Source: Parapedobacter composti (GTDB lineage Bacteria; Bacteroidota; Bacteroidia; Sphingobacteriales; Sphingobacteriaceae). From it: 64,000 nucleotides of DNA. The position numbers and the translations under genes were made by a program. Positions 42,867-51,992 of this stretch are shown in pieces. The DNA is taken from positions 1-64,000 of the forward strand of contig NZ_FOLL01000016.1 in the NCBI RefSeq assembly GCF_900112315.1, read 5' to 3'. The first letter of the stretch is position 1, and each line of letters begins with the position of its first letter. Below the pieces are notes generated by a model. It saw only the letters and a program-made list of their open reading frames with translations. It had not been told where the DNA came from and ran no database searches.

Positions 42867-44039
42867 TTATGCTATAGTAATTGCAGCTTTAACCATGCGG
42901 TGGTAGGCTTCATCCAATACGGCTTCTTTCGCGCATAGACTGGCTCTGACATAGGCCTGCCCCCCGGAACCGAAAATTCCGCCGGGAGTGATGAATACCC
43001 GGGATTTTTGTAACACCTCATCACTCAACGCAAAACCATCAGGGTATGTATCGGGGATCTTTGCCCAGACAAACAGACCTACTTGGCGGTCGTCATAGGC
43101 GCAACCCAGCGCATCCAGCATCCGGTATACCTTTTCTCGTCGCCTGTGGTAAACCGCGTTTAATTCATCATACCACCCCCGGTCTAACGAAAGCGCTTGA
43201 GCCGCAGCTTGCTGTACCGGAAGGAACATGCCTGAATCCATGTTGCTTTTGAATCGCATGATTTCATTGACACGTGCTTCGGCACCTGCCAGCATCCCAA
43301 CACGCCACCCGGCCATATTGGAGGATTTACTCAGGGAATTCAGTTCGATAGCAACATCCAATGCTCCTTCAACGGACAACAAGCTCTGCGGGTGCTCGGA
43401 GAGGATGAAACTATAGGGGTTGTCGTGACAAAGCAGGATGTTATACTGCCGTGCAAAGGCTACCGCTTCTTCGAAAAACGTCGTGGTCGCAGATGCTCCG
43501 GTGGGCATGTGGGGATAGTTAAGCCACATGATTTTGGTCTTGCTGAGATCGGTTTTGGCAAGTCCATCGAGATCGGGCAGCCAGCTACGCTTTGCGCTCA
43601 ACGCATAAGGAATGCCGGCTGCCCCGCTGAGGCGTACGGCAGAAGCATAGGCGGGATATCCCGGATTGGGCAACAGTGCTTCATCACCTTCCTGGAGGTA
43701 TGTCATGCAAACATGCACAATGCCTTCTTTGGAGCCGATTAACGGAAGTATGTTTGTGTCCGGATCTAATGAGACACCGTAATAGCGATGATACCAATTG
43801 GCCATGGCTTGCCGGAGTTGCGCTATGCCTCTGTAATTTTGGTAAGCGTGGGTATCGGGCATGGACGCATACCGGTGCAGGATCTCAATCACTGACGGGT
43901 GCGGCGGCAAATCGGGGCTGCCGATGCCTAAATTGATAACTTTCTCCCCGGTCCGGTTAAGTGCGTCTATTTCTCGGAGTTTCCGCGAGAAGTAGTATTC
44001 TTCGGTATGTTGCAGCCGTTTGGCAATCGCTATTTGCAT
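42867..44039 (-). CDS. Class I/II aminotransferase of aromatic amino acid type
   Basis: This 390-residue PLP enzyme has NLGIGSPDLPPHPSVI at the N terminus, MWLNYPHMPTGASATT in the middle and the PLP lysine in LNSLSKSSNMAGWRVGML. It belongs to the aspartate aminotransferase fold. Placement next to tyrA suggests it aminates phenylpyruvate or hydroxyphenylpyruvate, although LL-diaminopimelate-type activity is also found in the group. No pheA or aroF gene is present here, so the aromatic operon appears short. The ATG at 44039 is 106 bp from the divergent MsbA-like gene. Confidence 0.88.
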   Translation of the reverse strand: MQIAIAKRLQHTEEYYFSRKLREIDALNRTGEKVINLGIGSPDLPPHPSVIEILHRYASMPDTHAYQNYRGIAQLRQAMANWYHRYYGVSLDPDTNILPLIGSKEGIVHVCMTYLQEGDEALLPNPGYPAYASAVRLSGAAGIPYALSAKRSWLPDLDGLAKTDLSKTKIMWLNYPHMPTGASATTTFFEEAVAFARQYNILLCHDNPYSFILSEHPQSLLSVEGALDVAIELNSLSKSSNMAGWRVGMLAGAEARVNEIMRFKSNMDSGMFLPVQQAAAQALSLDRGWYDELNAVYHRRREKVYRMLDALGCAYDDRQVGLFVWAKIPDTYPDGFALSDEVLQKSRVFITPGGIFGSGGQAYVRASLCAKEAVLDEAYHRMVKAAITIA

Positions 44040-44120
44040 TTTTTTTAGTTTGGGCGACTAAATTAAGGAAAACCATCCAATTATTATCGCCGTATTTTTC
44101 GGACAACCTTACTTTTTTGG

Positions 44121-44128
44121 TAACTTTG
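44121..44128 (+). promoter_or_regulatory. Putative -7 box for the MsbA-like gene
   Basis: TAACTTTG matches TAnnTTTG and lies 17 bp before the ATG at 44146. The genes through mqnA may share this promoter. Confidence 0.5.
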
Positions 44129-44145
44129 CAGCTTGTTTAGCCCGG

Positions 44146-45963
44146 ATGAAGACGTACTTTAGATTACTTGCATACGCCAAACCTATAGGGAAGTTTGCTG
44201 TTCCATATGTCGTGACCACCTTGTTAAGTGTCTTTTTCAGTACGCTTAATTTTGCATTGATAATTCCGTTACTGCATACATTGTTTGAAACCAGTGAGCG
44301 AGGGGAGCTTGTGGATAAGCCGGAGAATTGGTTTGATCCCAAAAGCCTCAATTACTATGCGCAGCAGGCGAGCGAACAGTTCGGGGCGTATGAAGCATTG
44401 AAGCTTGTCTGTATCGTTATCGTCTCTTCGGTGTTTTTCAGTAATGCCTTCCGTTACATATCGCAGCGCGTCATGGAGAACCTGCGCATCCATACATTGC
44501 TCAATCTGCGGAAAGCGGTGTTTGACAATGTGATGAACCTCCACGTTGGCTATTTTACCAATCAGCGGAAAGGCGACGTGATTTCCAAGATTGCATCAGA
44601 TGTGCAGGTCGTGCAATTTTCTGTGACGGCTACCCTGCAGGTGGTATTTAAAGAGCCTATCACATTACTGTTTTATATTGTCGCCCTGTTTCTGATCTCC
44701 GCTAAACTAACGTTGTTTGCTGTGATGGTCATTCCGGTTTCCGCCTTTATTATATCACGTATTGTGAAGCGTCTGAAAGCACAGGCTACCCAAGCGCAGC
44801 AGGTATACGGCAATATGATAAGTTATCTGGATGAAGCGTTGTCAGGCGTCAAGATTATCAAGGCCTTCAATGCGACCGGACTTATCAAGGCAAAATTCCA
44901 TAATGAGAACATCCGGTTCTCCAAAATCAGCCGGAGGATGGTGCGGAGGCAACAATTGGGATCGCCGGTATCGGAATTGCTGGGGGTGGGCATGGTGGCT
45001 GTGGTATTGCTGTATGGTGGCAATCTGGTGTTGAACGGTAACGGCGATTTTTCGGCGGCTGAATTTATTACCTACATCGCTCTTTTTTCTCAGGTGATGC
45101 GCCCGGCCAAGGCGCTTACGGATTCGTTCAGTAATATTCATTCGGGCATAGCGGCGGGTGAGCGTGTGCTGGATTTGATAGATCAGGAAAACCAAATACC
45201 GGATGCACCGGACGCTAAACCGCTTAAGTCATTCAACAAAGGTATCCAGTTGATAAACGTAGGCTTTTCGTATGGGAAGCGGCAGGTCTTAAAGGGAGTG
45301 AGTCTGGATATTCCAAAAGGGAAAACTGTGGCCCTGGTTGGTCCTTCGGGCGGGGGCAAATCTACCCTGATGGATTTGATACCCAGATTTATGGATGTCG
45401 ATGAAGGTGAAGTGTTGATTGATGGTATAAACGTAAAGAATTTGGTGTCTAACGATTTACGGAATATAATAGGGTTGGTGAATCAGGATTCTTTCCTGTT
45501 TAACGACACCATTTATAATAACATTGCTTTTGCAACGGAAAATATAACGCCCGCGGACGTGGAAGCTGCTGCGAGAATCGCCAATGCCCACGATTTTATT
45601 CTGGAGACAGAGCATGGGTATGACACATATATCGGTGACAGGGGGATTAAGTTGTCCGGTGGGCAGCGCCAGCGGATTTGCATTGCCAGGGCCGTGCTTA
45701 AGAATCCACCGATCCTGCTGTTGGACGAAGCAACCTCGGCGTTGGATACGGAGTCTGAAAAGCTGGTGCAGGAAGCGTTGTCCAACCTGATGAAGAACCG
45801 GACAACATTGGTTATTGCCCATCGGTTGAGTACGATACAGAATGCAGACAAGATCGTGGTGCTTGACGCCGGCCGTATAGTGGAGGAAGGGACGCACCAG
45901 CAACTGCTTCTGAACAACGGGCTGTATAGGAAATTGATAGATATGCAGCAATTCGGGGATTGA
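44146..45963 (+). CDS. MsbA-like ABC exporter (fused permease-ATPase)
   Basis: This 605-residue half-transporter has an N-terminal six-helix domain and a C-terminal ABC domain with Walker A GPSGGGKST (from G399), signature LSGGQRQRICIARA and Walker B LLLDEATSALD. It is of the MsbA/LmrA exporter type and probably flips lipid A core or another lipid, working as a homodimer in the inner membrane. mqnE starts 21 bp downstream, so it may share a transcript with the menaquinone genes, though the functions seem unrelated. Confidence 0.92.
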   Translation: MKTYFRLLAYAKPIGKFAVPYVVTTLLSVFFSTLNFALIIPLLHTLFETSERGELVDKPENWFDPKSLNYYAQQASEQFGAYEALKLVCIVIVSSVFFSNAFRYISQRVMENLRIHTLLNLRKAVFDNVMNLHVGYFTNQRKGDVISKIASDVQVVQFSVTATLQVVFKEPITLLFYIVALFLISAKLTLFAVMVIPVSAFIISRIVKRLKAQATQAQQVYGNMISYLDEALSGVKIIKAFNATGLIKAKFHNENIRFSKISRRMVRRQQLGSPVSELLGVGMVAVVLLYGGNLVLNGNGDFSAAEFITYIALFSQVMRPAKALTDSFSNIHSGIAAGERVLDLIDQENQIPDAPDAKPLKSFNKGIQLINVGFSYGKRQVLKGVSLDIPKGKTVALVGPSGGGKSTLMDLIPRFMDVDEGEVLIDGINVKNLVSNDLRNIIGLVNQDSFLFNDTIYNNIAFATENITPADVEAAARIANAHDFILETEHGYDTYIGDRGIKLSGGQRQRICIARAVLKNPPILLLDEATSALDTESEKLVQEALSNLMKNRTTLVIAHRLSTIQNADKIVVLDAGRIVEEGTHQQLLLNNGLYRKLIDMQQFGD

Positions 45964-45984
45964 GAAGTACCCCACGATTTGCAT

Positions 45985-47226
45985 ATGACCGGCGTTTTGG
46001 CTAAATTTGCGTCACAGATTCTGGATATGGACGCTGGAGAACAACTCGCTTTCCTTCTTAAAAGCAAACATCTTGACGATGACCTGAAGCACATCGCTGA
46101 TAAGGTTTTCAACGGAGTACGGATTACCGTAGCGGAAGGGGTTTTATTGTATGAACGCGGCGAGGTGGGCTATTTGGGTGTGTTGGCAAATTTTATCCGG
46201 GAGAAAAAACACGGCGATATCACGTATTTTAATCGCAATTTCCATATTGAGCCGACCAACCTCTGCGTATATGATTGCAAGTTCTGCTCGTATTCCCGCC
46301 TCATTAAGCAACGCGATGATGGCTGGGAAGCCACGATGGAAGAAATGCTAAGCCAGATTAAATCCTATGACAATGAGCCGGTCACCGAAGTTCATATCGT
46401 GGGCGGGGTGCTTCCCCAATATAATATGGCGTTTTATATGGACTTATTCACCGCCATTAAGCGGCATCGGCCCAATCTTCACATCAAGGCGCTGACCCCG
46501 GTAGAATACCATTATATTTTCAAGAAGGCCAAGGTCGATTATGCCACCGGCATGGCGATGATGAAAGATGCGGGATTGGATTCCATGCCGGGTGGAGGTG
46601 CCGAGATTTTCCATCCCGAAATACGGGAACAGATAGCAAAGGACAAATGCAATGCCGAACAATGGTTGCAGATCCACGAAGCTTGGCATAATCTGGGAAT
46701 GCACTCCAACGCGACAATGCTTTATGGTCATATTGAGGCATACTGGCACAGGATCGACCATATGGAGCGGTTGCGGCAATTGCAAGATAGGACGGGGGGA
46801 TTCCAGACATTTATTCCGCTAAAGTTCAGGAATAAGGATAACCAGATGTCACATGTACCTGAAGTATCCGTGGTAGAAGACCTCCGGAACTATGCCATCA
46901 GCCGGATTTACCTGGATAACTTTCCGCATATCAAGGCTTATTGGGCGATGATTAGCCGAGAAACGGCACAATTGGCGCTGAGCTTCGGTGTCAATGATAT
47001 TGACGGCACCTTGGATGACACCACGAAGATCTACTCCATGGCCGGAGCGGAAGAACAGCACCCGGCCATGAGCACACGGGAGCTGGTCGAGTTGATTCGG
47101 AGCGTCGGAAGGCATCCCGTAGAACGCGACACGCTGTATAATGTAATTGCCGATTACCGTGATACGGAGTTCGAAGTTGAAGCACAATCCAAATTTTATC
47201 GATTACCAGTATTGGACAATAAATAG
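45985..47226 (+). CDS. mqnE: Aminofutalosine synthase MqnE
   Basis: MqnE is a radical-SAM enzyme of the futalosine route to menaquinone. It joins the MqnA product with S-adenosylmethionine to give aminofutalosine. The 413-residue protein has the cluster motif CVYDCKFC (C94, C98, C101), HIVGGVLPQYN and GGGAEIFHPEIR, all conserved in MqnE. The ATG at 45985 is used; a TTG two codons upstream is also possible. It is followed 19 bp later by a phosphatase gene and then mqnA, so menaquinone synthesis by futalosine is well supported. Confidence 0.95.
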   Translation: MTGVLAKFASQILDMDAGEQLAFLLKSKHLDDDLKHIADKVFNGVRITVAEGVLLYERGEVGYLGVLANFIREKKHGDITYFNRNFHIEPTNLCVYDCKFCSYSRLIKQRDDGWEATMEEMLSQIKSYDNEPVTEVHIVGGVLPQYNMAFYMDLFTAIKRHRPNLHIKALTPVEYHYIFKKAKVDYATGMAMMKDAGLDSMPGGGAEIFHPEIREQIAKDKCNAEQWLQIHEAWHNLGMHSNATMLYGHIEAYWHRIDHMERLRQLQDRTGGFQTFIPLKFRNKDNQMSHVPEVSVVEDLRNYAISRIYLDNFPHIKAYWAMISRETAQLALSFGVNDIDGTLDDTTKIYSMAGAEEQHPAMSTRELVELIRSVGRHPVERDTLYNVIADYRDTEFEVEAQSKFYRLPVLDNK

Positions 47227-47245
47227 GAATAAGCAGTTAAGTTTC

Positions 47246-47872
47246 TTGGAAAAATCACTTTATATCATACGTCACGGCCAAACCGATTTCAACCTAAAAG
47301 GAATAGTCCAGGGCAGGGGAGTTGATTCGCCGCTTAATGAAATGGGCAGAAAACAGGCGGAGGCATTTTACACGCATTACAAAGCCGTCCGTTTTGACAA
47401 AATCTACACTTCCACATTGTTGCGTACACATCAAACCGTTGCACCTTTTGTAAAGGATGGAATACCAATGGAACAGCTGGCTGGACTCGACGAAATCGGC
47501 TGGGGCGTTTATGAGGGTAAAGAGCAAACGCCGGACATCATGGAAGGTTTTCAGGATCTGATAGCTCGTTGGCGCAACCGTGAACTGGACGTGTGCGTGG
47601 AAGGAGGGGAAACACCCAATCAATTGGTTGAACGGCAACGTGAGGCACTGGATTATATCCTTTCCAGAACCGATGAACACAAGGTGCTGATATGCATGCA
47701 TGGCCGCGCAATGCGTGTGTTCCTTTGCATGTTGATTAACCAAGACATTGCGTTGATGGATGATTTCCCGCATACCAATACCTCCTTATATAAGGTGCGG
47801 TATGATGGTCGGGTGTTCGATATCGAGGATGCCTATAATATTCAACATTTAGCGGGCTTGTTTGCCGAGTGA
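47246..47872 (+). CDS. Histidine phosphatase family protein, TTG start
   Basis: This 208-residue protein has the phosphoglycerate mutase-like catalytic motif LYIIRHGQTDFN near its N terminus (histidine at residue 10) and a second histidine in LICMHGRAMRVFL. No ATG exists between the upstream frame and this motif, so I chose TTG at 47246; family members start a few residues before the RHG motif. It sits between mqnE and mqnA and its stop overlaps the mqnA ATG (TGATG-type). It could be a housekeeping phosphatase or act in the menaquinone route. The substrate is unknown. Confidence 0.87.
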   Translation: MEKSLYIIRHGQTDFNLKGIVQGRGVDSPLNEMGRKQAEAFYTHYKAVRFDKIYTSTLLRTHQTVAPFVKDGIPMEQLAGLDEIGWGVYEGKEQTPDIMEGFQDLIARWRNRELDVCVEGGETPNQLVERQREALDYILSRTDEHKVLICMHGRAMRVFLCMLINQDIALMDDFPHTNTSLYKVRYDGRVFDIEDAYNIQHLAGLFAE

Positions 47873-48606
47873 TGGAAAAAGTGCGTGTTTCTGCGGTATC
47901 CTATACCAATACCTTGCCTTTTTTATACGGCTTGCGGCAGTCGTCTATTATCCATAAAATTGATCTGAGTTTAGACGTGCCGAGTGCCTGCGCGCATAAA
48001 CTGGTTAATAATGAAGCCGATTTGGGCATTGTGCCCGTTGCGGCCCTGCTTGACATCCCAACTCCGCAGGTAGTTTCAGATTATTGCCTCGGAGCATCGG
48101 GTGCGGTAAATTCTGTTTTTATTTTCAGTGATAAACCTATCAGTGATATCAATACATTGCGGTTGGATGACCAATCGCGTACCTCCAATGGATTAGCCCG
48201 CGTCTTGCTTCGGGATTATTGGAAACGGGACGTTACGATTGTGTCGGAAGGTAAAGCTGACGCCTATGTGGAAATCGGCGATCGGACATTCGGCAAACAA
48301 CACGTGCATCCGTATGTTTATGATTTATCGTTATATTGGCGGCAATTTACCGGGCTGCCTTTTACTTTTGCAGTATGGGCGGCTAACAAAACGTTGCCGA
48401 ATACATTTATAGAAGAGTTCAATGGTGCATTGGCTTACGGAGTAGCACATAGGGAGGTTGTCCTCAAAGCGTTGCCGCGGAGGCGGGATTTCGATTACCG
48501 CAAGTATTTCATGGAACACCTCGACTACCGTTATGATGACGAAAAGAAAAAAGCGGTAACGGAATTTTTGAAAAGGATGGAAACATTGGCGCGCGTACCC
48601 GGTTAA
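47872..48606 (+). CDS. mqnA: Chorismate dehydratase MqnA
   Basis: MqnA removes water from chorismate to give 3-[(1-carboxyvinyl)oxy]benzoate, the first step of the futalosine menaquinone route. The 244-residue protein shows VSAVSYTNTLPFLYGL, the DLGIVPVAAL segment and SRTSNGLARVLL, characteristic of the family, with a periplasmic-binding-protein-like fold. The ATG at 47872 overlaps the phosphatase stop. Together with mqnE upstream it places two key futalosine genes in one operon. Confidence 0.92.
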   Translation: MEKVRVSAVSYTNTLPFLYGLRQSSIIHKIDLSLDVPSACAHKLVNNEADLGIVPVAALLDIPTPQVVSDYCLGASGAVNSVFIFSDKPISDINTLRLDDQSRTSNGLARVLLRDYWKRDVTIVSEGKADAYVEIGDRTFGKQHVHPYVYDLSLYWRQFTGLPFTFAVWAANKTLPNTFIEEFNGALAYGVAHREVVLKALPRRRDFDYRKYFMEHLDYRYDDEKKKAVTEFLKRMETLARVPG

Positions 48607-48694
48607 TTATCGTAAGCACAACGTGTTATGAGCGAGTGTCCATGATGAGCAGTTACCGATCAATTCAGACCTTATTGCCTTAAAACATGTTCGA

Positions 48695-49147
48695 ATGAAG
48701 ATTGAAGATGAAATCCAAACCCGGAAATTCCGCAATGAGCGCCACAAGGCCACAATAAACATTGTGTTTACCAGTAACTGGATCACTCACATTTTGGAAA
48801 AACGGGCGAATGCGCAACGGATTACGCTGCAACAGTTTAATGTGCTGAGAATATTAAGGGGGCAGCACCCCAATCCGGTCACCAACGGTATGCTTAAGGA
48901 ACGTATGCTGGATAAAATGCCTGACGTTTCCAGAATTATCGACCGTTTGGTTGCCAAGGAGCTGGTTTCCAGAGGAAAATGCAGCACGGATAGGCGCGCG
49001 GTAGATGTCAAAATCACCCAAAAAGGACTGGATGTCCTGGCCGAATTAGAGGAGAGCATGCTGATGATGGATATCCTACAGGAGAATATCAGCGAACAGG
49101 AATGCCAGCAACTCAACGAACTGCTCGATAAGCTTCGCGGAAATTAG
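48695..49147 (+). CDS. MarR family transcriptional regulator
   Basis: This 150-residue protein has the MarR winged-helix layout: an N-terminal dimerisation helix, a recognition region NGMLKERMLDKMPDVSRIIDRLVAKELVSR and wing residues CSTDRRAVDVKITQKGLDVL (given in parts). It probably controls a nearby or distant gene as a dimer. Its target is unclear; neighbours are mqnA upstream and the convergent ZIP gene downstream, whose stop lies 9 bp away. Confidence 0.88.
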   Translation: MKIEDEIQTRKFRNERHKATINIVFTSNWITHILEKRANAQRITLQQFNVLRILRGQHPNPVTNGMLKERMLDKMPDVSRIIDRLVAKELVSRGKCSTDRRAVDVKITQKGLDVLAELEESMLMMDILQENISEQECQQLNELLDKLRGN

Positions 49148-49156
49148 CGATGTCCA

Positions 49157-49906
49157 TTAATGCACGTGATGGGAAGAGTCGAACAGGAAATTCAGTAACG
49201 ATACGGCGATTCCCAGGGCCACGGCAATCATTTTCCTCTTATTGAATTTATGGTGGTCGGCCGTGCCGGATTCAAACAGGATGGTTGTCGAAATGTGCAG
49301 GAATATGCCAATGACCACAGCCATCATCCGGTCAAAATATTGTGCTATATCACCTATATCGCCTGAACTTATCCCTTTGCTGAAAAGGTAACCTAATGGG
49401 GTCATCGCAGCAAATACTGCCAGCAGCAGCATAACATACCGCTTAGAAAGTGACGCATTGACGAGCAGGCTGCCCAATGCAAATGCAGCGGGCACATGGT
49501 GCAACGCGATGCCAAACACCAGTTCATGCTGGCGATGGGAAGCCAGCGGCATGCCTTCCAATAGTGCATGAATGCAAAGACTGAGCATGATACCTAAAGG
49601 AAACCTTCCGGCGGAACTATGCGCATGATGGATATGTCCATGCTCAATGCCATGGGAAAATTGCTCCAGCACCAGTTGAAACAAAAATCCACCGAGCACA
49701 AACAAGCCGATGGTTTCACTGGAGGAGCTATGCGTGTGGTAAACATGAGGAATGAGGTGGAGTACCGTAATGGAAAATAGGTACGCGCCGCTGAATGACA
49801 GGATAAGTTTAAGAGCGTTTGTGTTGTCGCGTTTTACGAAGAAAACCGATAAGCCACTAGCTAATGCAGACGTAAATAAAATAACAATAATCAGGGTGGA
49901 ACTCAT
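49157..49906 (-). CDS. ZIP family metal transporter
   Basis: This 249-residue membrane protein has about eight hydrophobic segments. The histidine-rich variable loop EQFSHGIEHGHIHHAHS lies between early helices, and transport-helix histidines lie in LCIHALLEGMPLASH and IALHHVPAAFALG. These are typical of ZIP importers for zinc or iron. It follows the PAP2 gene on the same strand with a four-base ATGA overlap, so they are co-translated. Confidence 0.9.
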   Translation of the reverse strand: MSSTLIIVILFTSALASGLSVFFVKRDNTNALKLILSFSGAYLFSITVLHLIPHVYHTHSSSSETIGLFVLGGFLFQLVLEQFSHGIEHGHIHHAHSSAGRFPLGIMLSLCIHALLEGMPLASHRQHELVFGIALHHVPAAFALGSLLVNASLSKRYVMLLLAVFAAMTPLGYLFSKGISSGDIGDIAQYFDRMMAVVIGIFLHISTTILFESGTADHHKFNKRKMIAVALGIAVSLLNFLFDSSHHVH

Positions 49907-50487
49907 GATGCTTTAATCGCTGGCGTAAGATCTGGTATAATAAAACGGAAAAGCAGGCCGGTCAAACAACCGATAAGGGTGCCTAGTATGGCCCCGCAGA
50001 TGATATCCAGTGGATAATGGACACCGACGTAGACCTGGGCAAAGCTGATAGCGCCGGCCCACAACAGTCCAATCCAGAGGATGTGTTTCCAACGCCTGTA
50101 AAAGACCAGGATAAGGAAAACCGCCATGGCGAAATGGTTGGTAGCGTGGGAAGACGTAAAACTATAACCACCGCTGCAATTTACACGTACAATGATATCA
50201 TCTTTTAGTTCCACGTCCCTGCACGGCCTTACCCGCTGTACGGAGTTCTTAATGACCGACGAAGAAATATGGTCTGATATGCCGAACGTTATCAATATAA
50301 ACAGAATAACAGCTATACCTTTCCTTTTATAGTTCCGGATGCAAAAGACGATAATAAAGAGATACAGCGGAGCCCAGGCATACTTGTTACGTAAGATGGG
50401 CATTAGCCAATCGAACACCGCATTGCTCAATCCCTGGTTAATGGCAAAAAAAACCTCTCGGTCCCACGACAATAGTTGGTCTATCAT
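49903..50487 (-). CDS. PAP2 family phosphatase
   Basis: This 194-residue integral membrane protein has the three PAP2 motifs: KNSVQRVRP, a TSSHATNH variant of PSGH, and VYVGVHYPLDIICG with its histidine. It probably removes a phosphate from a lipid such as undecaprenyl pyrophosphate or phosphatidate. The ATG at 50487 is supported by a -7 box about 20 bp upstream. An upstream in-frame start at 50589 would lie before that box. The stop overlaps the ZIP start. Confidence 0.9.
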   Translation of the reverse strand: MIDQLLSWDREVFFAINQGLSNAVFDWLMPILRNKYAWAPLYLFIIVFCIRNYKRKGIAVILFILITFGISDHISSSVIKNSVQRVRPCRDVELKDDIIVRVNCSGGYSFTSSHATNHFAMAVFLILVFYRRWKHILWIGLLWAGAISFAQVYVGVHYPLDIICGAILGTLIGCLTGLLFRFIIPDLTPAIKAS

Positions 50488-50508
50488 GCAAAATAAACAA
50501 AGTTGCAA

Positions 50509-50516
50509 CAAAAATA
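50509..50516 (-). promoter_or_regulatory. Putative -7 box for PAP2-ZIP
   Basis: TATTTTTG on the minus strand fits TAnnTTTG and leaves a leader of about 18 bases before the PAP2 ATG at 50487. Confidence 0.5.
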
Positions 50517-50609
50517 GTAATAAATTCGAATTTACAGCAAACCCCGGATATTTAAAATCCCGCGTAATATTTCCTATTTTTACCGCCACAGAAATACACG
50601 TATAACCAC

Positions 50610-51992
50610 ATGACGTTAATCAAATCCATTTCAGGCATCAGGGGTACCATCGGTGGGAAACCCGGAGAAGCACTTACCCCCATTGACATTGTTAAATTTA
50701 CGGCGGCGTTTGGCCGTTTTATTTTGGACAGCACCGGAACACGTAAGATGGTTGTTGGCAGGGATGCTCGGGTTTCAGGCGAAATGGTCCGCAATTTGGT
50801 TATCGGAACGCTCCAAAGTATCGGAATGGATGTTGTGGATGTAGGGTTATCCACAACCCCTACGGTAGAGGTGGCTGTGCCGGGAGAGCAAGCGGGAGGC
50901 GGTATCATTTTAACCGCAAGTCATAATCCGGCGCAATGGAATGCGCTCAAATTACTTAATGCCAACGGTGAATTTATTAGCGACGAAGAAGGCAGACAAG
51001 TGCTGGAGATTGCTGAACAACTTGATTTTGACTTTGCTCCGGTAGATCTCCTCGGTAATGTAACGCAAGATGACAGCTATCTCCAAAAGCACATCGATCA
51101 AATATTAGCACTTCCGTTGGTGGATACTGAAGCGATACGGAAGGCAGCATTTAAAGTGGCGGTGGATGCGGTCAATTCCACGGGAGGTATTTTTGTGCCG
51201 GCCTTACTGGATGCCTTGGGCGTGGAGACGGTATATGAATTGTATTGCGATCCCAACGGGTATTTTCCGCATAACCCCGAGCCGTTAGCTGAACATCTGG
51301 TCGATTTGTCGGCCTTGGTGCTTGAAAAAGGTGCCGACTTGGGCATAGCCGTCGATCCGGATGTCGACAGGCTTTGCTTCGTTATGGAAAACGGTGAAAT
51401 GTTCGGCGAAGAATATACGTTGGTGGCCGTTAGCGATTACGTGCTGCAGCACACGCCCGGCAACACGGTTTCGAACCTGTCATCAACGCGGGCGCTGCGC
51501 GACGTGACCCTTCGCAGGGGTGGGGAGTATCATGCCGCTGCGGTGGGAGAGGTTAATGTCGTAGCTAAAATGAAAGCGGTGGATGCCGTTATCGGCGGCG
51601 AGGGCAATGGGGGGGTAATCTATCCGGCCCTCCATTATGGTAGGGATGCATTAGTGGGTATTGCCCTTTTCCTTACCCACCTGGCCAGGAGCGGGAAAAG
51701 TATTTCAGCTCTGCGTGCAGACTATCCGCCGTACTTCATGTCTAAAAATAAAATTACACTTACGCCCGGCATGGATATAGACGGGTTACTGGCTTCCATG
51801 GAAAACCGGTATAAAGATATCCCCCATAGTACCATTGATGGGTTGAAAATCGATTTTGAACAAGGGTGGGTGCACCTGAGGAAGTCCAATACAGAACCTA
51901 TCATCCGTATTTATTCTGAAGGGCCCACCCCAGAACAGGCCGAGACGTTTGCCCAACAGATTATGGCTGACATTGAAACAATTATTGGTTAG
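50610..51992 (+). CDS. glmM: Phosphoglucosamine mutase
   Basis: GlmM interconverts glucosamine-6-phosphate and glucosamine-1-phosphate in UDP-GlcNAc synthesis. The 460-residue protein has the phosphoserine loop ILTASHNPAQWN with S104, the metal loop DPDVDRLCF, the sugar loop GEGNGGVIYP and the phosphate loop RKSNTEPIIRIYSEG. Bacteroidota members of this group are often annotated GlmM or ManB, so phosphomannomutase activity is possible. Its end overlaps the convergent serine hydrolase gene by four bases. Confidence 0.9.
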   Translation: MTLIKSISGIRGTIGGKPGEALTPIDIVKFTAAFGRFILDSTGTRKMVVGRDARVSGEMVRNLVIGTLQSIGMDVVDVGLSTTPTVEVAVPGEQAGGGIILTASHNPAQWNALKLLNANGEFISDEEGRQVLEIAEQLDFDFAPVDLLGNVTQDDSYLQKHIDQILALPLVDTEAIRKAAFKVAVDAVNSTGGIFVPALLDALGVETVYELYCDPNGYFPHNPEPLAEHLVDLSALVLEKGADLGIAVDPDVDRLCFVMENGEMFGEEYTLVAVSDYVLQHTPGNTVSNLSSTRALRDVTLRRGGEYHAAAVGEVNVVAKMKAVDAVIGGEGNGGVIYPALHYGRDALVGIALFLTHLARSGKSISALRADYPPYFMSKNKITLTPGMDIDGLLASMENRYKDIPHSTIDGLKIDFEQGWVHLRKSNTEPIIRIYSEGPTPEQAETFAQQIMADIETIIG

